Below are positions 42,023 through 52,500 of a stretch of 64,000 nt of DNA, one piece after another (positions within the stretch are counted from its first letter, which is position 1; the number at the start of each line of letters is the position of its first letter). Source of the DNA: an uncultured Clostridia bacterium. GTDB lineage: Bacteria; Bacillota; Clostridia; Christensenellales; Borkfalkiaceae. The translations under genes and the position numbers were made by a program. The DNA is taken from assembly GCA_947628675.1 (NCBI GenBank), contig CANRAR010000004.1:1-64000 (forward strand). Reading direction: 5' to 3'. A model generated the notes under the pieces. It made no database searches. It had not been told where the DNA came from and worked only from the letters and a program-made list of their open reading frames with translations.

Positions 42023-45000
42023 TTACTCGGCCATCTGCTCCTTGTACTGCGTATAGGGCAGGAACGTGGGACGGCACTTGGAAAGATTGGTCTTCCAATT
42101 TTCGTTCACCTGATAGGAGCCCACCAACGAATCGGCGACGTAAACCGTGATGGAGAGCGGCTTACTGTCGTCTCCGGAGGTGAACACGTTGTTAAGAACA
42201 TCTACGACGCGCGCCATCGGGAGAACAACCGTGTTCAGCTTGGGACAACTCATAAACGCAATGCCTTTCAGCCGTTCGAGTTCCGAATTCTCGCCGAATA
42301 CCACCGTCGTAAGATTGGGGCACCAATTCGCAAACGCGACGGGAAGTTCCTTCACTTTGCAACCTTCCGCAAACGTGATCTTCTGAAGCGCCGCGCAGTT
42401 GGAGAACGCATATCCGCCCGTGTTCATCTCGTCGATCTCTCCCGTCAGGATGTTCTCCTTTGTGGTAAAGGTGATATGATAGGACGCGGGAATGTTGACT
42501 TCCGTAAGCCCGGAATTGTTCTCGAACGCACCGGTGCCGATCTCTTCGAGCCCTTCGCGGAACGGGAATTCCCGGACTTTCATCGAGGGGCCGCCCGCTG
42601 CGGCACTCCCGGCGAACGCATAATCATCGATGGTTTTGACTGCCCCGCCCTCGGCCTGCGTTACCGTTTCCAAATTGAGTGCATACGTGAATGCCCGTGC
42701 ACCGATATAGGTAAGCGTTTGAGGCAAATTGAGCGTTACGAGGTTTTCATTGTAAGCACAGGCGTATGCGGCGATCCTCGTTGTACCCTCCGCCACATTC
42801 AGAATGTGGGTCGCGGGATCAACATAGGCATACAACAATGTTTTCTCCTGTGTGCTCTCCGTGCCCGCGGAGATCCCATACAAAGATCCCTCAAAGGCAG
42901 GATACAGATCGCTCTGCGAAGTGACTTGCAGGGTGGTCACCTGCTCGAACACCCGAACCGAGATCGCCTTTGTCCGCGCGGGGATCTCGAACGTTTCAAG
43001 CGCGGTGCAATTATTAAACGCGGCGCCGATCTCCAAGTCGGCCGAGCCCCCCGCTTGGAAGGTGACCGACTGCAATTTCGTGTTGCTTTCAAATGCGTTG
43101 CCTGCGATCAGAGTACACGTGGAGGGGATCTCAACGGTCGTCAACGCCTTGTTGGGCCTGGTTTCCGTCCCCGCAAACGCCTGTACGCCGATGCGCTTGA
43201 TGCCCGCGGGAAGTTTGACCGACGCCAAAGCCTCGCAAAGGTAGAAGCACCGCGGTGCAACGTCTTCATAGAATTGCGTGACCGAAACAAACTCCACCTT
43301 TGCAAGCGACGTGCACTCGCCGAACGCACCGGTGCCGATCGTTTTCAGTGCGTTTCCGCCCGCGAATTTGACCGACTTGATGCCGGGGTTCCTCGAAAAT
43401 GCGTAATCTCCGATGCTAACGAGGGTAGCGGGGAATTCCACGTCTCCCGTCAACCCCATCGTTCCGCCCGAATCGGGGGAAGAGAACGCATATTCGCCGA
43501 TGGTTTTGAGCTTGGAGGCCTCGTTGAAGGGATACTTTTCGAGCTTGTTGGAAGCGGTGAACGCGTACGCCCCGATGTCGGTTACATTGCAGCCCTTCGG
43601 GAAGGTAACGCTTTCAAGGCTGAATGCACCGCGAAAACAACTCTCCCCTATCGTTTTCAGGGTGGAGGGCAGGGCAATGGAATTCCCCTTGTAGGCGCGG
43701 AACGCCTCCGCGGCGAGTTCGGTGATGCCCTCCTCGAACGTTACGGCCTTTTCGGCATAATTGAACGCGTAGGCTTTCACCGTGCGGAGCGAAGCGGGCA
43801 ACGAGATGGTGCAATGCGTATAGCCGAACGCATAAGTGCAGACCGTTTTGAGCGCGCTCCCCGCCGCAAAGGTGATGGCGCCCGTGAGGTGATACCCTCC
43901 GTTCGGCGCCGACGACGTCGTCTCCGGGCGATAGTAGTTGCCGCGGTGATCGAAGGCGAGGGAAGCGATCGTTTGCACGGATGCGGGAACCTCATAGGAC
44001 GTTCTCTCGTTGCCGAAATTATAGCACAAAAGTTCCGTCTTATCCGCGTTGAACAGGACGCCGTCTTCTACGGAGAAGTTGGAATTTCCACCCTCGGCAA
44101 TAGCAAAATTCTCAAGTTTTGCGCAAGCGGAGAAGGAATTGGAACTCATTTCGCGCAACGTCGTGGGAATGGTGAATCCAGTGAGGCTATAACAATAATA
44201 GAATCCCCATTCGCCGATCCTCTCGATCGGGCCGTTGATCACAACCTCGGTGAGGGCACGGCAGTTTGTGAAGGTGCTGTTGCCGATGACCGTCCACGTG
44301 GAGGGTATGACCACCTTGTGAAGGCTGTTCGCCGAACTCGTATAGGTGGCGTCCGCCGTTCCCTTTAAGAAGTTGTGGAAGGTCGCGCCTTCATCGGAAC
44401 TGTCTATCGTGCCGATGACGGGCTTGCCGCGGAAGGTGGCGGGGAAGTAGAGCTCGGTCTTTGCCCCGAGGAAACTCTGCCGCACTTCCTCGATGAGATA
44501 CGCCTGCCCGTTGTTTGTGGCGGTAAAACTGAAATCGTTGACCGTATAAGTCGTGTAGTTATTTTGTGTATATTGTGCGTACAGGACGACGTCGGAAGTA
44601 ATGGGCGTCGTGCCGACCGTATATTCGTTGCCGTCGGCATCTTTCCATCCCGTAAACTCTGCCACATCCGTGAGCCCGAATTCGCCGCCGGGTGCGGGAA
44701 GTGCGGTGCCGTTCTTGATCGATTGCGTGGTAAACGTATATTTATCCCAATCCTTGTAAGAAACGGTGACCTCGTCCGACCACTCCGCCTCGAGCGTGAC
44801 GTCGGCATAGCCGAACGTAAATGTCGTGCCTGCGGCGATCGTCTGTTCGCCCTGTTTCCAATTCAAGAATTTCCAGCCCGTACGCGTGGGCGTGGGAAGC
44901 ACATATGTGTCGCCCGTGTTGCGCGTAACGACCTCCGCATCCGTGCCGTCATTCTTATTTAACGTCAGTTTATATGCGCCCGCAAAGACCGCCGTAAACG

Positions 45001-45724
45001 AAACGTTTCCGTTCAAAGGATAGGTCGCGCCGCTTTTATATACCTTGCCGTTCAGCATCCACCCGTCAAAGGTGTAACCCGCCTTGGAAAAGCCCGTCGC
45101 ATCGGGCAGGATGATGGAGCGCGTAGAGACCATCTGCGCGGGCGCGGTGCCCGTGCCGTCGCCGAGGTCAAACGTCGCAGTGTAGCGCGTTCCCCATACG
45201 GCGGAAAGGACGATGTCGGCTCCGCCGACCGAATAGGTCGCTCCCGGGGCGTATTCCCTGTCGCCGTCCGACCAAGCATAAAGCCCTCTGTCGCCGAACA
45301 CAAAATCTTCGCCCGAGGGCAGCGTGATCTCTGCGCCGGCATACGTAGCGATGCTGTTTGCCGTGCCTTCGCCTCCGTTCAAATCGAACGAAACGGTGAC
45401 AAACCGCATCCACAATGCATATACCTTCATATCCGACTGCACGACCGTTTCCTCGGTGAAGTAATTTCCCTCTTCTCCGTTGATGAGCCAACCCACAAAG
45501 TGCTGTGAATTGGTATCTTCCATGGAGGGAGGCGTTACGGTCTTGCCCGCTTCCACCGTCTTTTCTTCCTTTAACGTCGTGCCGTCATAAAACGACACGG
45601 TATACGTTTGGGAAGCGGGGTCGTTCTCTGCATTCTTTGAAAATAAACCGCAAGCCGCAAGCAGCACCGTGCCCGATATGAGCATGGCGATTGCAAGAAT
45701 AATGCTACCGATCGACTTTTTCAT
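42023..45724 (-). CDS. InlB-repeat and BspA-like LRR lipoprotein
   Basis: 1233 residues. Lipobox VLLAAC; five or so InlB B-repeats (about 38-390, for example FVTVSFDLNGGEGTANSI.., KLTLNKNDGTDAEVV.., EVTVSYKDWDKYTF..); LRR_5 array (about 395-1180); short C-terminal cap ending YKEQMAE. It has the same architecture as its neighbours but low identity by eye, consistent with old duplications and divergence of binding specificity. It is separated from the subtilase by 47 bp. Confidence 0.85.
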   Translation of the reverse strand: MKKSIGSIILAIAMLISGTVLLAACGLFSKNAENDPASQTYTVSFYDGTTLKEEKTVEAGKTVTPPSMEDTNSQHFVGWLINGEEGNYFTEETVVQSDMKVYALWMRFVTVSFDLNGGEGTANSIATYAGAEITLPSGEDFVFGDRGLYAWSDGDREYAPGATYSVGGADIVLSAVWGTRYTATFDLGDGTGTAPAQMVSTRSIILPDATGFSKAGYTFDGWMLNGKVYKSGATYPLNGNVSFTAVFAGAYKLTLNKNDGTDAEVVTRNTGDTYVLPTPTRTGWKFLNWKQGEQTIAAGTTFTFGYADVTLEAEWSDEVTVSYKDWDKYTFTTQSIKNGTALPAPGGEFGLTDVAEFTGWKDADGNEYTVGTTPITSDVVLYAQYTQNNYTTYTVNDFSFTATNNGQAYLIEEVRQSFLGAKTELYFPATFRGKPVIGTIDSSDEGATFHNFLKGTADATYTSSANSLHKVVIPSTWTVIGNSTFTNCRALTEVVINGPIERIGEWGFYYCYSLTGFTIPTTLREMSSNSFSACAKLENFAIAEGGNSNFSVEDGVLFNADKTELLCYNFGNERTSYEVPASVQTIASLAFDHRGNYYRPETTSSAPNGGYHLTGAITFAAGSALKTVCTYAFGYTHCTISLPASLRTVKAYAFNYAEKAVTFEEGITELAAEAFRAYKGNSIALPSTLKTIGESCFRGAFSLESVTFPKGCNVTDIGAYAFTASNKLEKYPFNEASKLKTIGEYAFSSPDSGGTMGLTGDVEFPATLVSIGDYAFSRNPGIKSVKFAGGNALKTIGTGAFGECTSLAKVEFVSVTQFYEDVAPRCFYLCEALASVKLPAGIKRIGVQAFAGTETRPNKALTTVEIPSTCTLIAGNAFESNTKLQSVTFQAGGSADLEIGAAFNNCTALETFEIPARTKAISVRVFEQVTTLQVTSQSDLYPAFEGSLYGISAGTESTQEKTLLYAYVDPATHILNVAEGTTRIAAYACAYNENLVTLNLPQTLTYIGARAFTYALNLETVTQAEGGAVKTIDDYAFAGSAAAGGPSMKVREFPFREGLEEIGTGAFENNSGLTEVNIPASYHITFTTKENILTGEIDEMNTGGYAFSNCAALQKITFAEGCKVKELPVAFANWCPNLTTVVFGENSELERLKGIAFMSCPKLNTVVLPMARVVDVLNNVFTSGDDSKPLSITVYVADSLVGSYQVNENWKTNLSKCRPTFLPYTQYKEQMAE

Positions 45725-45766
45725 TGTTTTTCGTTACCTCCTTTTTCTCCAAAAAAGGAACGTTTA

Positions 45767-48700
45767 CTACGCGGGGATCGCTTCGATGATGTCTTTGAAT
45801 GCGATCCAACCGGAATCATACTTATAATGTTCTACCTGCGAGGCGGGGACATACACCTTTTCCAAGGCGAGATTCTCCGTCGTTTGTTCGTTGATCACAT
45901 GGGTGAACGCGTTCGTCTCCGTTGCAACGACGCCCTGCGCCGGCAATGTGATGCTCTTGAGCGATGTGCAGTTGCGGAACGCGCAAGCGCCGATGGCCGT
46001 ACACGATTCGGGGAGCGTAATATCCTGCAAGCCCGAGCAGTCGATGAACGCATAGTTATCAACTTTCTTCATGTTCCTGCCGAGGGTGACGGAGGTAAGG
46101 CTCCTGCAAGTATCAAACGTGCGCACCGTGAGCGTTTCATACGTTCCATCCAACGTGACCGTTTGGATCGCGGAATTGCTGAACGCGTACAGGCCGATGC
46201 TGCCCACAGTATTCATGGTGAACGCCGTGAGACGCGAGGTGCGGGCAAACGCCGATTCCCCGATCGCCGTGAGCGTTTCGGGAATATTTACGATGTTCTG
46301 CACACCCGACCACTGGAACATATTGTTTGCAAACCCCTTGAGTTTCGAACCCTCTTCGAACGTGAACGTTTCGAGGCTTGAGGTGTAGGCAAACGCCAAC
46401 GTGCCCACGGACTCCACATTCTTGGGAAGGGTAAACGCGGTGAGCTTGGAGCCGATGAATTCATTCGAACCCACTTCTTTTATGTGGTCGTTGCCCATGA
46501 ATGCGCCGATGCCGATCGTCTGCAAAGCGCTTTCCGCCGCGAAATTCACCGTTACGATGTCCGCCTTGTAGAATGCGTAATTGCCGATCTCCTGCAAAGT
46601 GGCGGGCAGGGAGATCGCAGTGATTGCGACGTCTTCAAAGGCCTCAACGCCGATGGTTTTCAGCTCGGTCGCCGCTTCAAAGTTGAAAGACGCAAGTTTG
46701 ATGCAGTTCGCAAATGCCGCTTCGCCGATCTCCGTAAGTTTACTGCCGGCGGGGATCACGACCGTGGTGAGTTCCGCATGGCACAGAAACGCGGTATAGG
46801 GCACAACCGTGAGCCCCTGCGAAAGCGTGAATTCCTTTACCTTGGGGGTGCCGTAAACCTGCGCTTCGCGCATATCGCCCGAGAGCACATATTCATCCAT
46901 CGCCACGCAGTCCGCAGCCATCGTATAGGCAGCCTCTTCGGAGCCGAGCGCAAACGCGATGAGCTTGTGCGTTGCGTTCTCGTAGAGCCCGCGCCCGTCC
47001 GCCGTGTAATGCGTATTGCCTGCGGCGACGTTGAGCGTTTTCAGAGAAAATGTATTATACAGTACATATTTGCCGATTTCTTCCACACCTGCGGGGAATT
47101 CGATGCTCTCCAAACTCATGGGTGCGGAATCGTAGTTATAATCGCCCTTCGTGATGCCCTCGGGATAGTGGTCGGCGTCGTGATACAGGTTTGCCGCAAA
47201 GGCATACATACCCACCGTTTTGAGTTCGCTTCCTGCGGCAAAGTTTACCTGCTTCATTTCCGAGCACTGCGCAAATGCGCCGACGCCGATTTCGCGCAGA
47301 GAGGCGGGAAGATTGAACGTGCCGTCCTCCGTCGAATTGACGCGCTTGAGTGCATTGCAGCGGAAGAACGCCGTTTCGCCGATCTCCGTGACGTTGCCGA
47401 AGGTGATGCTCTCCATCACTTCACACGTGGTGAAGGCGTTGTAGGCAATGGATCTCACCGTTTCGGGGAGTTTGATGCTCTGCAATTTCTTGCACCATCC
47501 GAAGCCCGCCCGCTGGATCTCTTCGAGCGCACAATCGTCGGGAATGACGACCGTCTGCAATTTATCGCAATAGTTGAACGCGGACTGCCCGACGATGCGC
47601 ATACTCGCGGGGAACGTGATCGTCACGATGGGGCAGTATTGGAACGCCATGAGCCCGATGACTTCGAGGTGTCCTGGAAGCGTCACGTTTTCGAGCGCAG
47701 TACAGTTGGCAAAGATGCTGCTCCGCTCGTTTTCCGTGCCGTCGGAGAACTTCGTAATGCCGCTGTTTTGGCCGAACGTCGCCGTTTGCAGCTGTTCGCA
47801 GGTGTCGAACACGCTCGTGCCGACCGTCGTCACGCTATCGGGAACGGCAATGCTCGTGAGTTTGCTGCGCGAAAATGCAGAGTTGCCGATGGTGGCAAGT
47901 TTGCAATTTTGGGCAAATTCAACTGATGTTATGGACGAATTATAAAACGCATACGCGCCGATCTTCGTCCAGTTCGACGGAATGCGCACATTGTGGAGAT
48001 AGGTCTCACCCACGAAAAGTCCGCTGAGCGTACCCCCGTCGGCTATTCCGTAGATAGGCTTGCCTTGATATGCCGCGGGCAAATTCATCGAATCTGCGGG
48101 CGGATAGGAGCCGCTCTTGCCACTGATGTAGTAGCCGCCGCCCGAAGCCGTATAGGTGAACAGCGAGGCGTCGGCAAAGCGCACGGAATAGTTCGCATAG
48201 ACCGCGGTATCTTGCTCGATAGTGGCAAGATCGACGGGCTCGCCCTGCGCATCGACCCAACCCGTAAACTCGGAGAGAGCCGTGGGATAGATGCCCGCAG
48301 GGGCGGCGGGCGTTTCCTTGGCCTTATAGAACACACTGCGGATGAGCGAGCGGTCGGCATCGCGGTACTCGATATTTACGCCGCGTTCGACGTAAACCGC
48401 CTCAAATTCGATGTCCTCATATCCCACCGTAAAGCGGGTGTTCTTGCCGTAAGTTTCGCCGTTATATCTCCAGCCGGTAAATTCCATGTCCTCCACGGGC
48501 ACGGCTTCGGGGAGAGAAATGCGGTCGCCCGTCGTAAGCGAGGTGCCTGTGCGATCCGTGAGGGGCGATTGAAGGCTCGTCACCTCGGCATCGAAAGAAA
48601 TCACGTAGGCGCCGTGCCAAGCCGCCCTATAAACGGCGGTGGTCGCCGAGGGCGCCTCGGCGGAAGAGCCCGCGGGGTGCAGCGTATTTTGCGCGTCGAG

Positions 48701-49357
48701 CCAGCCGTCAAAGGTGTAGCCCGCCTTGGAGAGCCCGCCCGCCGCCGGGAAGGTAAAGGACGCCCCCTCCGCGACAAGCATATCTTCGGGGGTCGTGCCC
48801 GTGCCGCCGTTGGCCTCGAAGCGCACGGTAACGGCGCGCTCCCAAACCGCGGTAAATGCGGCGTCGCCCGTGACGGTATAACTTGCGCCGAGGTCGTATT
48901 TCACGCCATTTGCATCCTGCCAGCCGCCGAGCACGTGCAAGTCGCGCCCGATGCCCTCGCCCGTGGGCAGAGTGACGGTCTCGCCCTCCGCCGCCACGAT
49001 GGCTTGGGGAGCCGTCCCCGCCGTCGCACCGCCGATCGAAAAAGTCAGCGTAAATTTCGCCGCATCGCGCCAACAGGCGTAGAGCGTGAGGTCGCCGTCC
49101 ACTTTGATGGGAAACTGCGCGCGCCGTGTGCCCGCCGCGTCGAGACTCCAAAAGTCGAAAACTTTCCCCTCGCGCACAAAGGGAGCCTCGGGCTCTTCAA
49201 GGGAGGAACCCGCATCCGCTTCGCGCGTCACCGCCGAGCCGCCCTCGAAGTTGGGGTCGAGCGTGACAGTATATTTCTGCCCCCTGCAAGCCGTAATGCC
49301 GAAAAGCAGGCAAACGGAGCAGAGAACGGACAGCATTGTAACGAGAAATTTTTTCAT
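45767..49357 (-). CDS. InlB-repeat and BspA-like LRR lipoprotein
   Basis: 1196 residues. Lipobox FGITAC; four to five InlB B-repeats (about 28-395); about 30 LRR_5 units (about 400-1150) of the form LTSIAVPDSVTTVGTSVF. The C-terminal cap ends VYVPASQVEHYKYDSGWIAF, as seen in related LRR_5 proteins. It is separated by 143 bp from the upstream giant gene, the largest gap in the cluster. That gap holds a wobble-paired hairpin (49429-49481), so a partial transcription break is possible here. Confidence 0.85.
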   Translation of the reverse strand: MKKFLVTMLSVLCSVCLLFGITACRGQKYTVTLDPNFEGGSAVTREADAGSSLEEPEAPFVREGKVFDFWSLDAAGTRRAQFPIKVDGDLTLYACWRDAAKFTLTFSIGGATAGTAPQAIVAAEGETVTLPTGEGIGRDLHVLGGWQDANGVKYDLGASYTVTGDAAFTAVWERAVTVRFEANGGTGTTPEDMLVAEGASFTFPAAGGLSKAGYTFDGWLDAQNTLHPAGSSAEAPSATTAVYRAAWHGAYVISFDAEVTSLQSPLTDRTGTSLTTGDRISLPEAVPVEDMEFTGWRYNGETYGKNTRFTVGYEDIEFEAVYVERGVNIEYRDADRSLIRSVFYKAKETPAAPAGIYPTALSEFTGWVDAQGEPVDLATIEQDTAVYANYSVRFADASLFTYTASGGGYYISGKSGSYPPADSMNLPAAYQGKPIYGIADGGTLSGLFVGETYLHNVRIPSNWTKIGAYAFYNSSITSVEFAQNCKLATIGNSAFSRSKLTSIAVPDSVTTVGTSVFDTCEQLQTATFGQNSGITKFSDGTENERSSIFANCTALENVTLPGHLEVIGLMAFQYCPIVTITFPASMRIVGQSAFNYCDKLQTVVIPDDCALEEIQRAGFGWCKKLQSIKLPETVRSIAYNAFTTCEVMESITFGNVTEIGETAFFRCNALKRVNSTEDGTFNLPASLREIGVGAFAQCSEMKQVNFAAGSELKTVGMYAFAANLYHDADHYPEGITKGDYNYDSAPMSLESIEFPAGVEEIGKYVLYNTFSLKTLNVAAGNTHYTADGRGLYENATHKLIAFALGSEEAAYTMAADCVAMDEYVLSGDMREAQVYGTPKVKEFTLSQGLTVVPYTAFLCHAELTTVVIPAGSKLTEIGEAAFANCIKLASFNFEAATELKTIGVEAFEDVAITAISLPATLQEIGNYAFYKADIVTVNFAAESALQTIGIGAFMGNDHIKEVGSNEFIGSKLTAFTLPKNVESVGTLAFAYTSSLETFTFEEGSKLKGFANNMFQWSGVQNIVNIPETLTAIGESAFARTSRLTAFTMNTVGSIGLYAFSNSAIQTVTLDGTYETLTVRTFDTCRSLTSVTLGRNMKKVDNYAFIDCSGLQDITLPESCTAIGACAFRNCTSLKSITLPAQGVVATETNAFTHVINEQTTENLALEKVYVPASQVEHYKYDSGWIAFKDIIEAIPA

Positions 49358-49428
49358 GATACAGTCGGTTTTTGCGCCTGTGTAGATTTTTGTGGCCGCA
49401 CTATGATAATAAAGTGAACGGTCTTATA

Positions 49429-49481
49429 AAACAGCTCTATCCCTGCACGCGCGTACGCGTACAGGGAATGGAAAACTGTTT
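49429..49481 (-). terminator. Two-tier hairpin, possible partial terminator
   Basis: Inner arms 49441-49451 and 49456-49466 pair 11 of 11 as minus-strand RNA, including one G-U that would be a C-A mismatch on the + strand. Outer arms AAACAG/CTGTTT (49429-49434 with 49476-49481) extend it. On the minus strand it is followed by TTATAAGACC and not a full T-run. Confidence 0.45.
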
Positions 49482-49500
49482 ATGGAGTTGGGGGGAGGAG

Positions 49501-52500
49501 TTACGCCTCTTCGTCCGCTTCCCAAACGGCGACGAACTGGATGTTCTGTGCGTCGAGCGGGATAGTATCTTCATCAAAGTTCCACAGTTCGGTATCTGCG
49601 GCGCCGCTCTTCTTCCAACCCTTGAACACATAATCTTCGCGGGTAGGCGTCACGTCGGGGTCGGCCACTACAAGACCCTGATAACCCTTCGTCGCTTCCG
49701 GAAGTTTGCCCGTGACGTCCGTCACGCCGTCGCCCCAAGAGAAGGTGACGTCGATCTCTTTGCCCCAGACGACGTCGAGGGTGATATCTCCGTCAACAAC
49801 GTCCGTTTCAAAGTTCCAGAGGCCTTCTGCGCCCCGCTTCTTCCAGCCGACGAAGGCATAGCCCGGGCGCTGAGGCAAGGTATTGGGATCGGCGATCGTG
49901 CCGTGCTTGACCTTGAGGGATTCCGGAGGATTTCCGACTGCGTCCGTCACGCCTTCGCCCCAAGAGAAGGTGACGGTGGCATATTTCACGGCGGTGAGCG
50001 TTGCGGTGAGCGACGTCTCTGCGCCGTCAAGGGTGATGGTCGCGCCGGGCAGATATTCCTCTTCGCCGATTATCCACGCGAGGTAGTAATTTTCATCGAT
50101 GCCCGTCTCATTCGCTGCGGGAAGCGTATAGGTCGCATACTTATAATCCGTTGCGGCCTTTTCGGGGATCGTGGCCGAAGCGGCGCCCTTCAGATCGTCC
50201 GCCTTCGCAAAGGTAATAGTGTATTCGGTGCTGCCCACGATAAAATCTTTGATGGGCGTAGTGCTCCAGTTGGTCGCCGCCTTGTATTGCGTCACAAGAC
50301 TATCGGGAACGACAATGCGCGCACTGCTACCCGCCGTCTTCAAGGGCGTATTGTTCAACGCGTTTACGTTATTGAGATTCACTAACGTCTCGCTGGGGAT
50401 AATCAGCTTCGTAAGAGAAGCGCAATTCGCAAAGCAAGAGTTGGGAATTGTACCAATCGCATCAGGCCAAGTGACGCTTGTCAACGCGGTGGCTTGGAAC
50501 GCGAAAGTCCCGATCGACGTCACGTCCGTGAGATCTATCTCGGTGAGCCCCGTATAAGCGAAAGCGTAATTCGCGATCGTAGTCGCGTTATTCAGGTCGA
50601 TTTTCGTCAAGTTCTTGCAATAGTCAAAAACATATTGCGGCAATTCGGTAACAGCGTCATTGAGCTTGAAATTGGTGCCGAAGTTCAGGTTGCTACAATG
50701 ATAGAACGCGCGCTCGGCATACGTGGTGATATTTTCAAGTCCGTTGATGGTGGTGAACGCCGTCTGCGCGTCAATCGACTGATCGTCAGTACCACCGGGA
50801 TGGGCGGACATCTGGAACATATAGGCGCCCAACGTGGTGACGCCCGAAGCGATGGTGACGGTTTCAAGGTTGTAGCACTCGGCGAAGAAGTACTTGGCGC
50901 CCGAAGCATAGGTGGGTTGGTTGTTGATATTGAGCGTCTTGAGTCCCGAAGCCAACTTGAACGCCGAGTCGTCCAGCGTGACGTTCTCGCCGATATTCAG
51001 CGTTTGGATGCTCGCGTTCCCGGCAAACCCAAACTTGCCGACGATGGCGTCATGCAAATCAAATGTGGCTTCGGCCTTGCTCCCGGGATAGCGCACGATG
51101 GTCCGCTGTGCGGCCGGCTCGGCGGCCTTCGTATAGAGCACACCCTCCTCTGCCTCGAAATTCGCGCTGCCGCTCGCAACGGTGTAGGACGTGAGGCTCG
51201 AAAGTCCTATAAACGAGTTGTCGCCGATTGTGGTGAGCGACGCGGGGAGTTCCACGGTCGTGATCGTGGGATCGGTGCAGTATCCGAATACTTTGGTTCC
51301 AACTTCCGTCAATCCGCTCTTATCGCTGAAGGTGAGCGACTTTAACTTGGTATGGTTACCAAAGTTGTTTTGGATCTTCTTAACGCTTGAACCGATATAA
51401 ACCGACAACTCCGCAAGTTTTGCTTTTACCGTTGCATCGATCGTCCCATTCACCATATTGATACCAAAGCATGAAGCGCCGATATCCATCTGCGCGCCGC
51501 CGGACGCGGCGTCCTCCCCGAGGTCGGCAAAGCGGAGTTCTTCCAAAGCCACGAGGTTGTCGAAATTATATATCCCGATCGTCTTTACCGTGGAGGGGAT
51601 CACGAGCGTCTTCAATGTAGTATTGTAGGCGTTGTCCATCGTGGCATCCTCGGACTGATAGCCCGTGCCGCCCTCGATAGGAGTAAGTTTTTTATACTTA
51701 TAGGTCGGCACATGATCGTTGCTGGTACCGTCGGGCGCACCATTGGGAAGTCCAAACGCATATTGTTTGATCGTTTGGATCCCTTCGGGAATGGTGAGCG
51801 TCTGCAGTTTGTAGCTCCCCCATACCGTATAATCCGGGATCTCCGTCGCCCTGATGCCATCCTCGAACACGAGGGAAGTGAGTTCGAAGAGCCCTGCAAA
51901 CGCCTTTACACCGATGGACGTGGTGCGCGCGGGAATGACGAGGCTTGTAACGGGAATGACCGGGTGCACATAGCTACTGGGGGTGTTCGTCGAGGTGTCA
52001 TGGGAGCCGGTCCCACTTACTAAGCTGGAAAGCGCCCCGGCCGCAAATGTCAAATCAAGCGTAGGCTCGCCCTCTGCGGGCTCCGCAAAGGTGATCGAAC
52101 TCAAAAATTCACGCTTGAAGAACACGCCTGAACCGATGGACGTGGTGCGCGCAGGGAACTCGAAGCTTGTGAGTTTATCTTCGACCTTGCTGGAAATACC
52201 AACCACGGAAGTTGCGGCAAACGCTTGTTTCCCGATGGTAAGCCCCGTGGAACCGCCCGGCGTAAACGTGACCGAGGCAAGATTGTGCGAGCCGTTGAAC
52301 GCTTCATCCGCGATGGAAGTTACGGTCGTGGGAATGGTGACCGAGGTGAGCGCGCGCGTCGCATAGAACGCCTTCTTGCCGATGGTCGTTACGCCTTCGG
52401 GAAGAGTGAGCGTCAAAAGTTTTTCCGCGGTATCAAACGCACTTTCGTTGATCGTCTGAACGGTTGCGGGAATGGTGAGGGACGTGAGTTCCTTTGCATT